Counted from the first letter of the stretch, positions 11,290 through 31,768 are shown. The stretch is DNA of 64,000 nt from Dipteris shenzhenensis (GCA_047967505.1 CM106538.1); one strand, 5' to 3'. Made by a program: numbers and translations. Notes: generated by a model from the sequence alone, not told the origin.

Positions 11290-12000
11290 TTCAAATGGAG
11301 GCTGGTGAGTAGTGTGGAAGGGGGCATGAAACTATGGATATTTTGGCAGAAAATTGACAGAGTCTGGGTATTTTTGCTAATGCAATGATCCGGGGGATAA
11401 GGGGTCCTTTTATAGTTTTTAGTATCCCAACTTGAGGTTCTCCCACTTGCTCTAGACCTCCCACCTCTATTTTGTGACTGTAATTGGTTTCCATTGGTTG
11501 CATTATTTGGGGCTGCACGTGGAACGTAAGGTGTTCCATCCTCTTGGAATACTCCTAATTTCCACTATTTTAATGGGCTGTTTATGCATCACATTTTCAT
11601 AGAAGGTCACACAATTGCTGCGAACAATCTTCCTAGCCTCTGGATCCCATAGGCAATATCCCGTCTCTCTTGAATCCCCATAACCAAGAAATATGCATTT
11701 TCTTGACTTTGGATCAAGCTTGCTCCTCTTCTCCTTAGGTATGTGTACATGGGCCTCGTAGCCAAAAACTCGAAGATGCTTGTAAGAGGGTGGCTGCCTG
11801 ACCACACCTCCTCAGGGACCTTTCCATCCAACAGCCAACTGGGTGATTAATTGATCAAATGTACTGCTGCCATAACAGCTTCTGCCCAAAAACCATGTGA
11901 AAGGCTAGCATTGGAAAGCATGCTACGGGTTATCTCCTATATGGTGCAATTAATCTTCTCAGCAACACCATTTTACTCAAGGTTTTTTGAAGTAGTCACG
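11290..12000 (-). pseudogene. Ty1/copia integrase C-terminal fragment (copy D)
   Basis: Reading leftward from 12000, text equivalent to NGVAEKINCTI, then SMLSNASLSHGFWAEAV (about 11880-11935), is followed by PPSYKHLRVFGYEAHVHIP and KSRKCIFLGYGD (11503-11805). These are the end of the copia integrase and the linker to reverse transcriptase. Frames 11607-11831, 11503-11805 and 11291-11539 overlap, so shifts are present. The same strings occur in copy E at 34750-34900 (SMLYNASLSHGFW), so both are one family with copy A. No reverse transcriptase follows; the sequence passes into the unknown coding region. Confidence 0.83.
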
Positions 12001-12150
12001 CCTAGCATTGACCCCTGTAATTTATGCATGTACCTAGGAATCCATTCACTCCACACACTATTCACCCCTCTAGCTTGTGCATGTACCTAGCACTCAATCC
12101 TCTAATTTAAGCACACACCTAGGAATCCATTCACTCCACACATAGCCTCT
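12001..12150. repeat. Short direct repeats
   Basis: The string CCTAGGAATCCATTCACTCC occurs at about 12033 and again at 12119, and TGCATGTACCTAG recurs between them, so the stretch is a degenerate tandem repeat of about 43 or 86 bp. It abuts the copia piece D boundary. Confidence 0.6.
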
Positions 12151-15100
12151 AACCCCCCTCCTAACATCTCCTCTCATGCCACCACACCCCCTGCCACTGC
12201 TACCACACAAGCACCCACCACCACTCACATCGAGCTGGGAAAACCATACATGCTACCAAGACAATTAACTTCTACTACCTCCAATGTGGATATTGAAGCT
12301 GCACTTATCTAATAGCCAGCCCTATTCATTGACAAGACACTCCAAAGGCCTCCAAATGATCCTCTCATCCACGACAAGGAGTTTACATTTCCAATCCAAG
12401 AACATGACCAATTACAAGAGGTTAAACATTGACCATGACACAAATTGGCATCAAATAATCACATCCTTCCACGTCTTTGAAGATATAATGGATCTGAGCC
12501 ATTTGAAGGGTAAAATTTTCATTTTCAACCATAGAATGTCCAATATAATGAAGATTCTAGTAGTGACAAAGTTTATTCAATGAAGTTTTTGGCAATGCCA
12601 GGTAGAATCCCCTACAACCACATGCGGATTTGAGACTAGCAAGAACCACTATCCTTGATTCCAAACTTGGGTTTCATTGACGACCTACCGTGATAAGGTC
12701 ACCTTACTCTATGACCAACCCATTGTGGAGCTCTTTGGTACCGAGTGCACATGAATGTTGTATCTATTGTGAAGCTGGGTTAATGAGGGTTGGAAGCTGA
12801 GCTACCTAAGTACATGTGTTTTGGCTCAAAGAAAGCAAAGGGGGTGATGGGTCTACACTCACATATGTGAATTTGGGTGGTAAACATAGATCGGGTTGAT
12901 CCTGGCTTAAAAATCTTGGTAGATATGCCATTCTTCCTTCCATTGCTCGATCATATGTGCCACATACAAGTGGGTGGTGCATTCGTATGCAAATTTATGC
13001 TACACCCATTTAGTGGCCTCTTGGATCGATCCACTTTTATACCCACCTCAATAGATGTCCATTAAATGCACCCATATTAATCATAACTCCATGATGGTGG
13101 TTGCTTATAGCTTTTCAATATACTTGATTAGGTTGTCAATGTTGATGGGTAGCCTCTTTATAGTTGGCATCCTCAATGCCGCTATACATTCAATAATGTG
13201 ACCTAGCTTCTTCTCTATAATAATACCCTATTCATGGTTCATAGATCATGATCACGATCATTCCATTGTGAAGACTCATTGTGGCTAGAAGATAGTCCAA
13301 TGGGATTACTCAAGCCACAGTACAAGGGGATGGGCATGGAGCTTCTTGCCTTGATAGCAAAGAAGGTGGAGGTTCGGAAAGTTTTTTCTCTAATGTCTTA
13401 GCATTTGTATTACAAAGAAGGTATGATCCTAGATTTCTTGTCACATGTATATTGAGGTATGTTTAAGAGGCCAATGAATGTTGGTGATACCATGCTTTTC
13501 TATTAGGTGCACCCATCATGCGAAATCTATACCTTTTGATTAGTGACATCAAAATCTCAACTCACTTGACAATGACTATGCTAGTGTGCATGCATAATCA
13601 TTTGAGAGTTATGTGAGGGCATTTCTCATATGACAAATCATGTTTCAAGTTGTGATTGCTCTTCAAATTTCAATTATTGAAAAAGAAAGAATGCTTCATA
13701 GGTTTTCCTCTAAAAGTATACTTGCTCCACTCAATGTGTATTGAGCAATATTTGTTAAGATTGTTTGTTATGCATATCTAGATTATGAACGTTCCTTTCT
13801 AGTAGCAACTTATACTTGCTTTGTAAGCATAACTATACAAAAATCCATTAAAAATTTTCATTAAAGGAAATTTTATGCCCTATTATAGCCTTCATGTAGG
13901 TTGATTTCTACTCGATTGGTATAATATTTGTAGCATTCAAGTAATGAGATGTAGTATGATGGTAACAGTAATATGGCGAAATGCACAATTCACAACGACA
14001 TACTAGTGTCTTCTATTCATATTGAAATAGTGGAACATTTCTTATAATGGTCATAGTTTCCACCAAAATAGTTTGAATAATAAAAGGCATATACGTGAAT
14101 GCACATGTACATGTTAAGGGTGCAATGTGTTGTAGGATCTATTATATGCCTAAATGCAGATTTCTCTTTATTGAAGTGGGTAATCTAAGCGTTTGGGATT
14201 AGGATGGGTTGGAGTGTATTCACAATTTTGTAATGCATATTTGTTCCACACACCACCCTTTACCTATACGAGCATGCATGGGAGCACAAAGTTTTTTTTT
14301 TTTTTTTGGCAAAAAAGGACTAATATATTATAACGTGGGTTGGTTAGATCCAAAGAAAGGGTCAATACAAAATTTGGCCTAACACGTGGGTGGGCTACCC
14401 TCAGCCTACATTGGAGCCCAACTTTGATAATCAAGAGACTCTCATGTAATGAGGGAGGTGGGGAGGAGACTTGAGTCCACGGTTGGCTCAAACTGGCAGA
14501 TGGCCATAGCAGGTGAGATATGAGGGGTGTCCTCCACGCTAGAAATGATGTGGCCCTATGTTAGGGCATCTGTCATCATGGCCATTTGGGAGGCAAGGAA
14601 CTCAATAGTCTTCCTAGTGAAGCTCAAGGGAAATTTCACGGAGACTTGATTCTAACCATTCATGAAAATGAACCTGTGGTGAGTAGGCTATTACTGGAAA
14701 TTAGGGCGTATATCCACGTAGGGAAAACGAAGTTTGATGATGAAGTAATATAAAAATGTTGTTCTTTAGTAAACTAGTTTTCCCCAATGAAGTCTTCCAT
14801 AAAGACTTTTTGGGGGCAAGAATGCTTGTATATTTCGAGACTCTCCAAAATTTTTAATTAGAAGAAGAGTAGATGACTTGTGCACATTTGCCCCAAAATG
14901 TTGACGCATGATGGGAAGGCTCTTAAGTCCATTCGTAATTGAACACTTGTTTGTGTGAAGTGTACTTTTGATTGGAATGCTAGCTTTTAAAAACAAGGTG
15001 CTACGTTCATAATCAAACAAAGATTGATAAACCTTGACTTCACCTCACTTCTCACACTTCTCTAAACAACCAACATCTCCACTACCAAAGTGTGGCTTGT

Positions 15101-17599
15101 CCCAATAAGCATATGGCACAATGCAAAGTTGGGATCAACAAGCATGAAGAAACATTATAAAAACATTTTGGGCCCCCAACAATTGTTAATGTTCATATTA
15201 CGGGGGGAAAAAGACTCTTACAAAAATCAATGAGTTCTTAGTGATGTTGAATTGTGTCTTCAAAGATGGAAACTCACATAATGACTAGTTTAAAACTTGA
15301 AGTTGATGTAGACACTCGAAGGCTGATGTGATTGGGCCCTTTTTTTAAACACTAGCTTGTTGCCTTATATATTTATTATGCTCTAAGGTGCCCAATGCAT
15401 GAGCACTGGCCTTCAGGCCAATATATTGATTGGATCCTCCTCATGGTGGCATCATTGTTTAAAAGATGTCATGCACACATGATGAAGACAAAAGTTCTAC
15501 TGGCTAGTAGCTCCCCTTAGGCGCCAATGTAACTCTTATCCCATGCATGCATTTTTTTTTTGGGGTTGCAATCATTGATAAATATTTTTTTCCTTGTTTT
15601 ATTTGCTCCTTTAAAAAAAAAAAAAGGACCTTTTACAAATCTTGTGCTCCTTAGCAGGACGTTGTATCCCTCTTTAGGGCCAGCCACAAAGCATGGGAAC
15701 ATCAACATTTTTGGATATGTAATCTAAGAAGAAAACAAGAAGAAAAGTGATGGTCATAACTTACACCTAGTTCCACTATCATTCCTTCGCCATTACGCAA
15801 ACATACATTGCATCTGCAAGGAAGGCGACATGCGGTGGCGAATGAATCTTAGTGTTGCATTAAAAAAAAAGAGAATCCTTAAGAAAAGCAAAGTGGGAGT
15901 TTAAGGGGGGCGGTGATGTGGTGATTCTACTACATTGAGGGTCCGTTGTAGTAGTACTTTAAGGGTTAAATGGTAAAGTGGGTGGGGAGAAAAAGGGTAT
16001 AAGATTAAAAGAAGCCAAAAAGGTGATAGTAAAAAGATAAGGTAGGAAGAAGAGACAAAGTGAAGAATAAACTCCATGGCATGAATCTTCGTGCCAATTT
16101 CTTCAAAGAGTATAAAGAAAGAAATCATTACAAAAAGTGTGAGAGCTGGTGAGCCAACCTAGAGCACCATAAGGTAAGGGACATTTAAATTCAAGTGGAG
16201 CGGAAACTTTGCTCAATTCTTCGTTGTCACTTGATTTGTCCATACTCTTGCTCTTGCTCGAGTTATCCTTCAATTATAAATTTCTTATTTGCTCACGTTC
16301 CTTCATCCCCTTTGTGCTCATGATCTCCTTTGGATGCATACCTTGTTCTTTTTTTGGAGCCCCTTATGCTCATGATCTCCGTTGGATGCATGATTTGTTC
16401 AATCATGCATTTTATTTCACCTCCTTTTTGTTGGAGAACAACTGTATGAAATCGTGCAAGCTCAGGGTGAGCTAGACGTGTTCATGCTATTCTTTTCTTT
16501 CACCTTAGTCTTGGTTGCTTTTGCAATAAGAAAGACTCAAAGAAGTGCAAGGTATGGGTGTCCTTGACTTATTCATGCTCCTTGGTTCTTCTCTGACGGC
16601 CTAAAGTAGTGAGCAACTCTTTCTAGAAAATCACTTTTCAAAGGGGTAGGCAAACAAGACAATACAATGGTGCAAGGAAAGATGAGCTAGAGGCTAAAAG
16701 CATAAGTGGTAAATCAAAGTATTAAGATGAGGGGGGGTTCTAGTAGGAGCAAAAGTTCAATGCAAAGTCGAACATCATGATCCTTTAAACTCTCCAAATG
16801 GGTCCCCATGCTGAACTTGCCAACTTGCCTTGGGATGGAGATTTACGCTCATTCTAGGGGTGGGGGTTGGGGGCGCCTCGTGGCAGTCGGAGAATTAGTT
16901 AATGCATAGGTGTGGGGTGCCCTTGGCCAAGGGCACGAAAATCGAACGAGCTTTTGTTGCAGCCAGTTGCTGCTAAATGGTTGAACATCAAGCCAAGGAC
17001 AGTTTTTGATCCATGGGGACGTGAATGATGATAATGTTAACGCACTGATGCCCGCGAAGGGGCGTAGGTCAATGTGGCAGCTGTGTGCGTGAAGTTGATT
17101 GGATCCTTTAAGGGCCAGTGCACACGCACATAATAGTGCGCAACAAGAGAGGAAGGCATTTTGTTCACGCGTTTGAATTCAAAGGAGGAGATTTAAGGTC
17201 ATTAAATTTAGGCAAAAGTACTTAAGGATATTGAGAGCCTCAGTCAAGCCTTAGTTGGCATTGATAGATTGGCTCTTCAGCATCTCTGGCAGTTGTTCAA
17301 GTTTCTCAACTAGTGTGCAGAAGGAGCTGCAGGGTTCTGCACCACTCAGTAGTGGAACGTGATTGGCTGAAACAAAAATCGCGCATTGGTGCTCCTTTTG
17401 TGACCTTGAAAAATCAAATGCTTCATTTGCACACTTGTGCACCACCACGAATCTGGATTTTCGTGCTGAAGCGTCCCTCCCTGGCTGCGCATCTTCTGCA
17501 GCATGTGCACGGGGCCTAAAAGGGGGGCACCCATGAACGTGGATAGCCAATACCTTGGGCCGAACGTCCACCCATGCCTCTGTCAATCAAATATTGTTT
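12151..17599. other. Long stretch without a recognisable gene
   Basis: Only short open frames without known domains. 12284-13065 (plus) contains two longer frames (99 and 62 codons) that could be remnants of one coding sequence, but I recognise no family. A T tract lies at about 14291-14308, A and T tracts near 15550-15625 and 15860-15870. Base composition becomes more GC-rich from about 16800 toward the CRK leader. Repeat decay or intergenic DNA is the likely content. Confidence 0.5.
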
Positions 17600-17837
17600 T
17601 CATTCCTAACAATCTAACAAGGACTTGATTGTTGTACCGGTCCATCCGACGAAACACACACAACCCAGTCTGGTGCTCGCAAGGGCGAGCATGAGGTGGT
17701 GTGTAGGACCATGTGAATTAAACTATCTTTTTGTGTGAGTGTGTGTGTGTGTTTGGGGGGTGCTGGCCAATGTGACAAGGATTTGTGATGCTTGCAATTG
17801 TCCAACAGGAGAGTAGAAGCACCTCCTCCTCCACCAT

Positions 17838-17890
17838 CTTCTTTTTCTTCTTCTTCTTCTTCTTCTTCTTCATTCTTTCATCTTCTTCTT
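17838..17890 (+). repeat. CTT trinucleotide microsatellite
   Basis: Nine or more CTT/TTC units with few interruptions. It makes long Phe/Ser/Leu and Lys/Glu frames on the two strands that are not genes. Confidence 0.8.
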
Positions 17891-18276
17891 CTTCTTTGTT
17901 GTTGCTACTCCTCGTCTTAAGCTCTCTCCTTTTTGATTTGTTACCGTTTTCCCGCCCTCCCTCTTTTCTATGCCTCAATCTTCATCACTCCTTGCCTCCC
18001 TCCCTTTTTCCTCTCCCACTTTTCCTCTTCTCAAGCTCTGATTTGTGTCTCTCCCAGCCTCTTTTCTGAGTTTTCCCCACCCAATTTCTCCCTTTCCGCT
18101 TGAGCTTCGTCTGTGTGCGTTTAGTTACCCTCCCATTTGCGTGAGCTCGCCCCAATCATCTCTGAGCTGGTGTCTATCTGCGACAGCGCCATCGAGCGAG
18201 CGAGCGAGCGTGCGCTTTCCTGATTCTCAGAAAACCTTCTAAGTTCTCATCCTCCTCCCCTCACACTTTCGAGGCC

Positions 18277-18507
18277 GTGTATTGTGTCTGTCGGTCTGTT
18301 TCGCTGCATCGTTTTGCGTCGGCCAGTCGGTCTTTCAGTGTGCCCAAACTGCCATGTGTTGATGCAATGACATTACAATGTCAATGCCCCCACAAAAGAG
18401 GGTGGACTTGCCCTTTGCTGTTAGGCATATATTCATCCCTGCTTGGAAAGAGGCAACATTTTGGAAGCAGCAGCAGCGAGGATGAGGCCAACGGACTTCT
18501 AGAGTGA
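18277..18507 (+). other. Upstream ORF in the CRK leader
   Basis: An open frame of 76 codons starts 369 bases before the CRK ATG and ends 138 bases before it. It begins MYCVCRSVSLHRFA and has no recognised domain. If it lies in the mature transcript it could reduce translation of the kinase. It could equally be an untranscribed or spliced-out stretch. Confidence 0.3.
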
Positions 18508-18645
18508 CGACTGTCGGCATTAGTCGTTTCCGAGCAGAAAAAACTAGAGTTTGATTTTGCTGAAGGGGACGGGATCGTGGTGCCAGCTTGCAGGAGAAGA
18601 TCAGAGACGACAAGCAGTGGTTGGATTTGAGATCGACGGAATGCT

Positions 18646-25524
<6,879 letters not shown>

Positions 25525-26460
25525 TGCACTTTCTACACATCGGCAACGTTAAGGCAGCCATATGGTGGTTAGGATATTGTTGCGTTAAGTCCAGCTTGAA
25601 TATATCTGATGTTTTCAGCTGGTTTTGGAGAAGTGAGCAAAAGCAGTCTTATTTGTGCTGAAATAGAAGATTCCTGCAGGATGGTTCTCAAAGACAGCTT
25701 ATAATTCACAAATAATGCAAAAAAGCATGTTCTGTACAGACGGGAGTGTGTAATATAAAAATTGTGGCATGTAATGACAGCGGTTTCAGAAAAGTCCCGA
25801 CTTTAGAAGATTGTTCAATTCATTATTGTTCCCAGACAGAAAATGTCCGGGACATTTTTTCTGGAAAGCCTATACAGGCATCCTAGTGTTATACTGATCT
25901 CCACAAGTTGGTTGTCAAAACTCCCATCTAAATGTTATCAGATCAGAAAAAGGTTTAGCATTGTCATTGTTCATTTTCTTGGCGTTGAATTGCCATGTGT
26001 TGGAAGGGAGGTATTTTCTTTTCCCCCCTACGAAGCTATGTAATTTTTGGGTTTTGATTATTTGGCCAGCGAAAACTTGCACTTGAAGAAATCAATAGGG
26101 TTTGTGTTTCTTTGCTGTAAATTCCAGAATCAACCAGCCTTAGTTAGGAGTTTGGCTTTTGTGTGCGCTGAGATGTGCATCCTTATGTTGTACGGTTTGG
26201 TTGTGTGTATCTTGAAGAGGAACTTTCCCAAAAGACACAAAAGTAACGAAGAAAGCTGTGTTTCTCTATTTCACTGCAAGTACTAGTACTAGCTTTAAAC
26301 TTTGTTTTTGGATGACGGAAGAGTTATATTGTTGGATGAAAAGACAACGCACTCACGGAAAACGTAGAAACCAATATGTAATGAAAAATTCGAATTCTGT
26401 ATTTGTACCTTGGTTGCGAGGGGAGAAAATATGACAGCAATTTGAATAAAAATTGCGTTT
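25525..26460 (+). other. 3' flank and probable 3' UTR of the CRK gene
   Basis: No coding homology. The T-rich sequence after the stop fits a plant 3' UTR. AATATAAAAA at about 25751 and AATAAAAATT at about 26446 are possible polyadenylation elements; neither can be chosen from sequence alone. Confidence 0.4.
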
Positions 26461-28397
26461 TGGAGTGCACTGTACGGTTAAATGTATGGCTTTCCAACTC
26501 AGTGGTCTCTTTCTCAACCTGTTGGCCTGTGCCTGTCCGCGGATTAACTCTTATAGTGCTCCTACCGAACCCTTGCTGGATAAAGGAGACGATGGCGGAT
26601 GATAAGGAGATGCAAGAGCAATAGCAAGTTGTAAGGAGATGCCAAGAGTTCCCCCGTCCCCCTTAGCCCTTCGTTGCTGATTGAAGCTTAATCACCACTC
26701 TTTCCAAGGAGATGTTCCGAGTGGCTTTAACATATGCAACTTCCTACGATGGTGTGTTGTAAAGAAATTTCTTGAGAGAGAATTGTTAGCGTTGCACTTC
26801 GTTGGTGTTGAATTCCTAACTTCGATTTAACTTGCCACTATAACCACTACTTCATTCCTAGAGGAGTCTTAAATTGTGTTGGTTCTTGGTCGAAGAATGT
26901 TGGCTATGCCCAAACTTTGTGCACCATTAGTGATGATTGGGCAAACAATTCTCTCTTATTTGTAAACATACTCTTAATGTTCAAGGTATGCTACATGTAT
27001 AGTTTTGAACTTACTCAAACCGATTCTAGCATAGATTTCACGGCTTCAAGGACCCTCTTGCCATTAGGGTGATATTGGATGAAGTTACTATTCCTATACA
27101 GACAGGCTCTTGAGAATCTTGCACTTGCAACTAGCTACTAAGAAATCTAGAGTGCAAGGCTAGGAATCCAAGTCAAGCTTTATCTTAATACTCCCAAATT
27201 GGGTCTTTAGTAGGAAAAACTAAGGATTCCTGAAGGATTCGAGACCACCCTTGAAAAATTGGTGTAGGGGAAGTTGGGAAATATCGAAATCCTATTGGAA
27301 GAGGTGTGTACCAAAGAATGACATTGCTATAATTGGGTGTGTAATTAAAGTGTTTTTCTAAGAGGGTGAGAATGGCAAGTGGGGGGAGTTGGTTAGTGAG
27401 ATCTAAATGATCTTGGATAGAGGCGGTTGTGAGTGGGGGGGGCCGCAATTCATTATAGAGATAGTTAGCTTAGTTGGTGAGGTGTTGGGCATTGTGAACC
27501 AGGAGATTTGGAGTAATGACATTATGGTGGCCTAACATATCCACCTTTGTGAGAAACCAAAGCACCCATGAAATTTTTACAAAACTTTGATTCTTTAGGG
27601 TTTGAAAGGGATAGCACCTTGTTCTTACAAGACTAGAAGTCATGTGGGGCCTTGCAACTTCTTTTCCATGTGGTGGTAGTTCATGAATGGCTCACTAAGT
27701 ACTAGAAGATTAAAGGTTCTTTGCACTACATTGATGTTGAAGTGGAAGTGTCAAGGTTTGACTATTGTGTTCTCGATGAAGGTCACATTGGTGTTTACAT
27801 GGTAGTTCGGAATGAATTGTGAAACCACCTTCATGTCGAGGTAGCAGGGAACTTTGTGGCTACTCTTTGTAGGCCAAGTGCCTCTAGGTGAGGCTGTACC
27901 ATGGGATCCTCAAGAGCTCTATAATAGGCAGTGATGTGGTAATAAACTTTAAACTATGCATCTACCCTATATTTGTATTTTTAGTGAACTACAACTCCTC
28001 CCAAGGCTTCAACCCATTGTGTGGCCAAGCAAGAGTGGGTAGTCAATTGACTTGAATGTTCCATGTGCACTTGGGGGGTAGTTGGAACCTCAAGCTTTCT
28101 CTTTTCGATGGGTTAGGACATAGAGTGCTCTAGGGGGTTGTAATTAATGACATTTGATATGGAAGAGACATGGAAGAAGTTTGGGAAGAGATGGCGTAGC
28201 AGCGGAGGTGTTGCCAAGTGGCTCAGATCAGATGTCGAATAAGTTAGAGATATGCTTCTTGAAGTTGAAGTTGAAGTCATCATCCGAAGGAAAGGAATTT
28301 TTGAGAATTCGGTCAATGGAGCTACACAACTCCAATGACATTTAAGGGAGGGCAAGGGATGAATTAAGTAGTGAGGTATGATTGGCTATTGTTGCAG
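26461..28397. other. No recognisable gene
   Basis: Short frames only, none with a recognisable domain. AT-rich intergenic or decayed repeat DNA. Confidence 0.5.
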
Positions 28398-28562
28398 GTA
28401 ATTTAGGGTGCTAAGTTATGAACTTTGCTAATTGGTGTTGAGTTACTAATTTTGTGAGCACTGAGTTACTAATTCTGCAGGTGCCAAGTCACTAATTTCC
28501 ACGGCCACTGAGTTACTAATTCCACAGGCGTTGAGTTACTAGTTCTACGAGTGTTGAGTTAG
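28398..28562 (+). repeat. Degenerate tandem repeat, about 30-bp unit
   Basis: Five to six diverged copies of a unit built on GAGTTACTAATT followed by a variable C/G-rich half (for example CTGCAGGTGC, CCACAGGCGT). No gene overlaps it. Confidence 0.7.
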
Positions 28563-30659
28563 CCTAAATTCAGTGCCTCTCTTAAAGCTTGGTCTTGAAA
28601 CTTCTAGTGCCTATCTACTTGATTTGGGCCTTATTTGTAGTTGTTTTTGTGCCCTTGCAAGTATTGAAATCACTGAATAACCTCATGTGATGATCAGGGC
28701 CCAATTCATGATGACTTTGTGAATCCATCGTAGTGTTGTGGGGAGGGTCTCAGGGTGCACCTATGATTGATTGTGAAGTCCTTAGGGATTCATAATTGCA
28801 TATAGAAAGTGAGGATTGACTTATGTGACCCTATGAGTACTCCATGCAATGTAGAACTAGCGCGTTGAGTTAGGCTTAACTCATCGTGATGATGCTCTAG
28901 GGACCCTAATGCCTTATTTGGGGAAATCAAGAGGGAATGCTTGTCCTAAAATGACCAATTGACTCATAATGAATGCTCACCTACACTTTAAAAGTGATGA
29001 ATGGAGCTGTTTACAAGGGACATGTGAGTGCTTAGGAATTTATTAGCCCTAAGATTAAGTAAATGTTTTTGTAACACTACGTACTTTGCTAACAACCATG
29101 AAGAGTATGAATTCAGTGTCTCCTCTAGTTGGGCTATCCCTGAGGCAGTGTGCATTGATTGCTGGAAAGAGGTGCCGTTGAGTCATCAGTGATGACTTTA
29201 GTTGGTGCAACATTCTTCACCAGTGGTCGCAGTGTTACCTTGAGATGTGTTGACCCAACCAACTCAATAGGTTCTTGTGATATTGCTCCATTTTTAGGAG
29301 GCTCAATAGGTTCTTGTGTAACTATTGTCTTGGATGTGGATGAAATATCGCCTCAAGCCCGCTTGAAGCCTTATCTTTTGGAGTTTTTGTGTGGTAGTTG
29401 ATTTTAAGACTAATTGAGTGGAAGCTCGTGGAGCCAATGATGGCTAGGTTGGGTCAGACCTTGTAGCATCTTGTAGCACAAGTCCACTCTTAGGAGCATG
29501 TTCTTGTGTGTCTATTGTTGGTGCCTTTGGTGTTGGTGTTGTTGGACCCTCTACATTTCTGGCCTCCATTCTTGCTGCCTTGGTCATAGAGGTACATGCA
29601 CGTACTTGGGGTAGGGGAGGGTGGTTCATTTTTAGGAGTATGTTCTTGTGTGTCTATTGCTGGTGCCTTTGGTGCTGGTGTTGTTGGGCCCTATACATTT
29701 CTGGGCCTCCATCATCACGCTGCCTTGGTCATAGAGGTACATGCAGGTTCTTGGGGTAGGTGAGGGTGGTTGTGTATCACGTGGGCAAAGCTTCGGTACC
29801 CAGAGTTGTGAGTTACCCTCGTAGTATCCCTACAGTAAGGCTTTTGGCACCCCGCGAGGTGGTCACCTTTGCCTAGTTCCTTACTTTGTTGGGTGATTCC
29901 CCTTAGAATGAGACTGCATGTTAGGAGGCTCATGTGGAGTCCACAAGCATTGTCCCTCATTATACACATGTTGATCCCATAGCATATGCTTCCTCATCCA
30001 TATCTACTTCATTCTTGGTCATCCCCACCGAGGCTAGGATTGCGATGAGGAGGGGGTTGTAGAGTTAAATGGAATAGTGGAGGATGATGGTGAGGAAATT
30101 GCTCAGACCATCAGGGTTGATATGCTCTTAGCCTCTAGGCAAAGAGATACCAATGATGTGCATCTGTCGCTTATCAAGATGTCCATTCCCTCTCGCCAAT
30201 AGAACTTGGTAGTTGACGCTTTGACACCATGCCTTCCCCAATATGACCTATTCATCTCTTGTGCTATTGGGCACGATGAAGAGTTAACTATCAACTACAT
30301 GGTCATTTACATATATTTATAGTTTGATTGTTAATAGCCCTGATAATTGCAAGCATGATATGGATAAGGGGTACCTATGGAAGATGCTCCCACATCTCTT
30401 GTGCAAGGAAGCTCACGGGCACCTAGATCCAACACTGTAGGTGTCATGGTCAATGTTTAACTGGAACCTGGCAATTGCACAAGTAATTTGGCCGGATCTA
30501 TGATTAGCTCTTCAAGGGTATTGCTTTGTAGATGGTCGTGGTCACTTTTTGCCAAAGCTTGGTATTCCTTGCCTTAACTTCTGGTTGAGCTTGTTTCTTT
30601 ATCAGCTCAAGCTCCTTCTTTTGTTCTTTATCTCAGTGAATTGTTTGAAGGGTTCGTTT
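28563..30659. other. No recognisable gene
   Basis: Apart from the tandem duplication at 29492-29772 no structure was recognised. The minus-strand frames at 29444-29629, 29715-29969 and 30103-30294 carry no known domain. The position just downstream of the Ty3/gypsy integrase piece, in its direction of reading, could make part of this the 3' end of that element, but no LTR is visible. Confidence 0.45.
29492..29772 (+). repeat. 142-bp tandem duplication
   Basis: Two adjacent copies start at 29492 and 29634 with AGGAGCATGTTCTTGTGTGT or one mismatch. They share GCCTTGGTCATAGAGGTACA and end in GGGTGGTT. Differences are a few substitutions and short indels. Confidence 0.8.
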
Positions 30660-31568
30660 GGTAAGTGGTTTGTAGTAGTGTTTAAGCTTATTCCATTAAT
30701 ATAACCATCCATCTCGATGCCATCTAGGGTCACAATACATATTGACCCTTGTGGAGGAGGCTCTACTACCTATAAGGACCCATGCCTTGATATTTTAACT
30801 TATGCTTAGTATTCCTTACACCATATAATAATGCAAGATCACCTTCATTAAGGTCTTTATTATTCATTTTTTGGTCAAACCACTGCTTACGCCATAATTT
30901 CTCCACCTTCATACAATAGGCTACCCTTAACCTAGTTTCATCGAGCTTCTTAAGCTAAATATGTCTCTCTAATAGTGTCTTCTCTATCAGTCTCTCTTTT
31001 ACTACAATTCTTAGGCTTGGCACTAGAAATTCCATGGGCATTACAACCTCTACTCTGAAGGAAAGGTTGAATGGTTTGCAATTGATTGCAACTTTATATA
31101 TGGTGCAATATGCCTAGAGTGCTACAGCAGTGAGTTTATGCTCCCAGTCACTTTGACTTGCCTCCACTATGCAGGTCATAGTATTACATAAAATTTTGTT
31201 CATACTTTTGGCTTGACTGTTTGCTCAAGGGTGATATGGATTTTCAGAGGACAACCAAATCATGAAATTTTATTTTCATACAGGAATTTGGGGGTTTCTT
31301 GGCATCAACTTTCCTTGTTGCTTTTGCCTTGTTCCATTTAGTAAGATAATCAATAGTAATGATCATATACCATGCCCCCATACTCTTGGCTACTGGGCTA
31401 GTAGGATCGACAAAATCTATGCCCCATTTTTCAAAGGGTTGACCGGTATGTATACCATGAAGGGGCATATGGTCCTTTTATTGTGGTATAGCCGCTCTCT
31501 GGTAGCGGTCACAATGTTGAAAAAACTGAAGGCACATCCACAAAAAGAGTGGACCACCATAGGCTTGC
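30660..31568 (-). pseudogene. Ty3/gypsy integrase fragment
   Basis: On the minus strand a block near 31430-31500 reads HCDRYQR then KDHMPLH, the end of the gypsy integrase zinc finger. 31244-31468 gives PFEKWGIDFVDPTSP and IITIDYLTKWNKAKATRK, holding the first catalytic Asp. After stops, text near 30890-31060 gives VVMPMEFLVPSLRI, KLDETRLRVAYCMKVEKL and DLNEGDLALLYGVRNTKHK, the integrase C-terminal part. The segment with the second Asp and the Glu is missing or unreadable. Many stops and shifts mark an old copy. The element's RT is absent here. The RT relic at 44720-46060 may come from a related element. The left LTR of copia E begins 11 bases beyond its end. Confidence 0.83.
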
Positions 31569-31578
31569 ATGCAATCAT

Positions 31579-31700
31579 TGGGGTTAAAGGCTCATGTGCC
31601 TGTAACCTCGTGTATTGCTCTGTATACACATATATTGTACCGTTCATATATAATAGAGGATAAGGAAAGATTAGGGTGTTCAGGAACCTACAAATTCTTG

Positions 31701-31768
<68 letters not shown>

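Larger units (their letters stand above)
17600..18645 (+). promoter_or_regulatory. Putative promoter and 5' leader of the CRK gene
   Basis: The kilobase before the CRK start is pyrimidine-rich (17815-18260) and less AT-rich than neighbouring DNA, as is common for plant 5' leaders. It holds a GT tract (17733-17752), a CTT microsatellite (about 17838-17890) and a short GAGC repeat near 18193-18210. No convincing TATA box was identified and the transcription start cannot be placed. An intron in the 5' UTR is possible. Several ATG codons precede the main start (see the upstream ORF entries). Confidence 0.45.

Noticed and set aside
12284-13065. Possible gene relic with 99- and 62-codon frames
   Set aside because: No recognisable domain; kept only as part of the gap description.
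17785-18069. 94-codon plus frame rich in Phe, Ser and Leu, with Lys/Glu-rich frames on the minus strand
   Set aside because: Produced by the CTT microsatellite and CT-rich leader; no domain.
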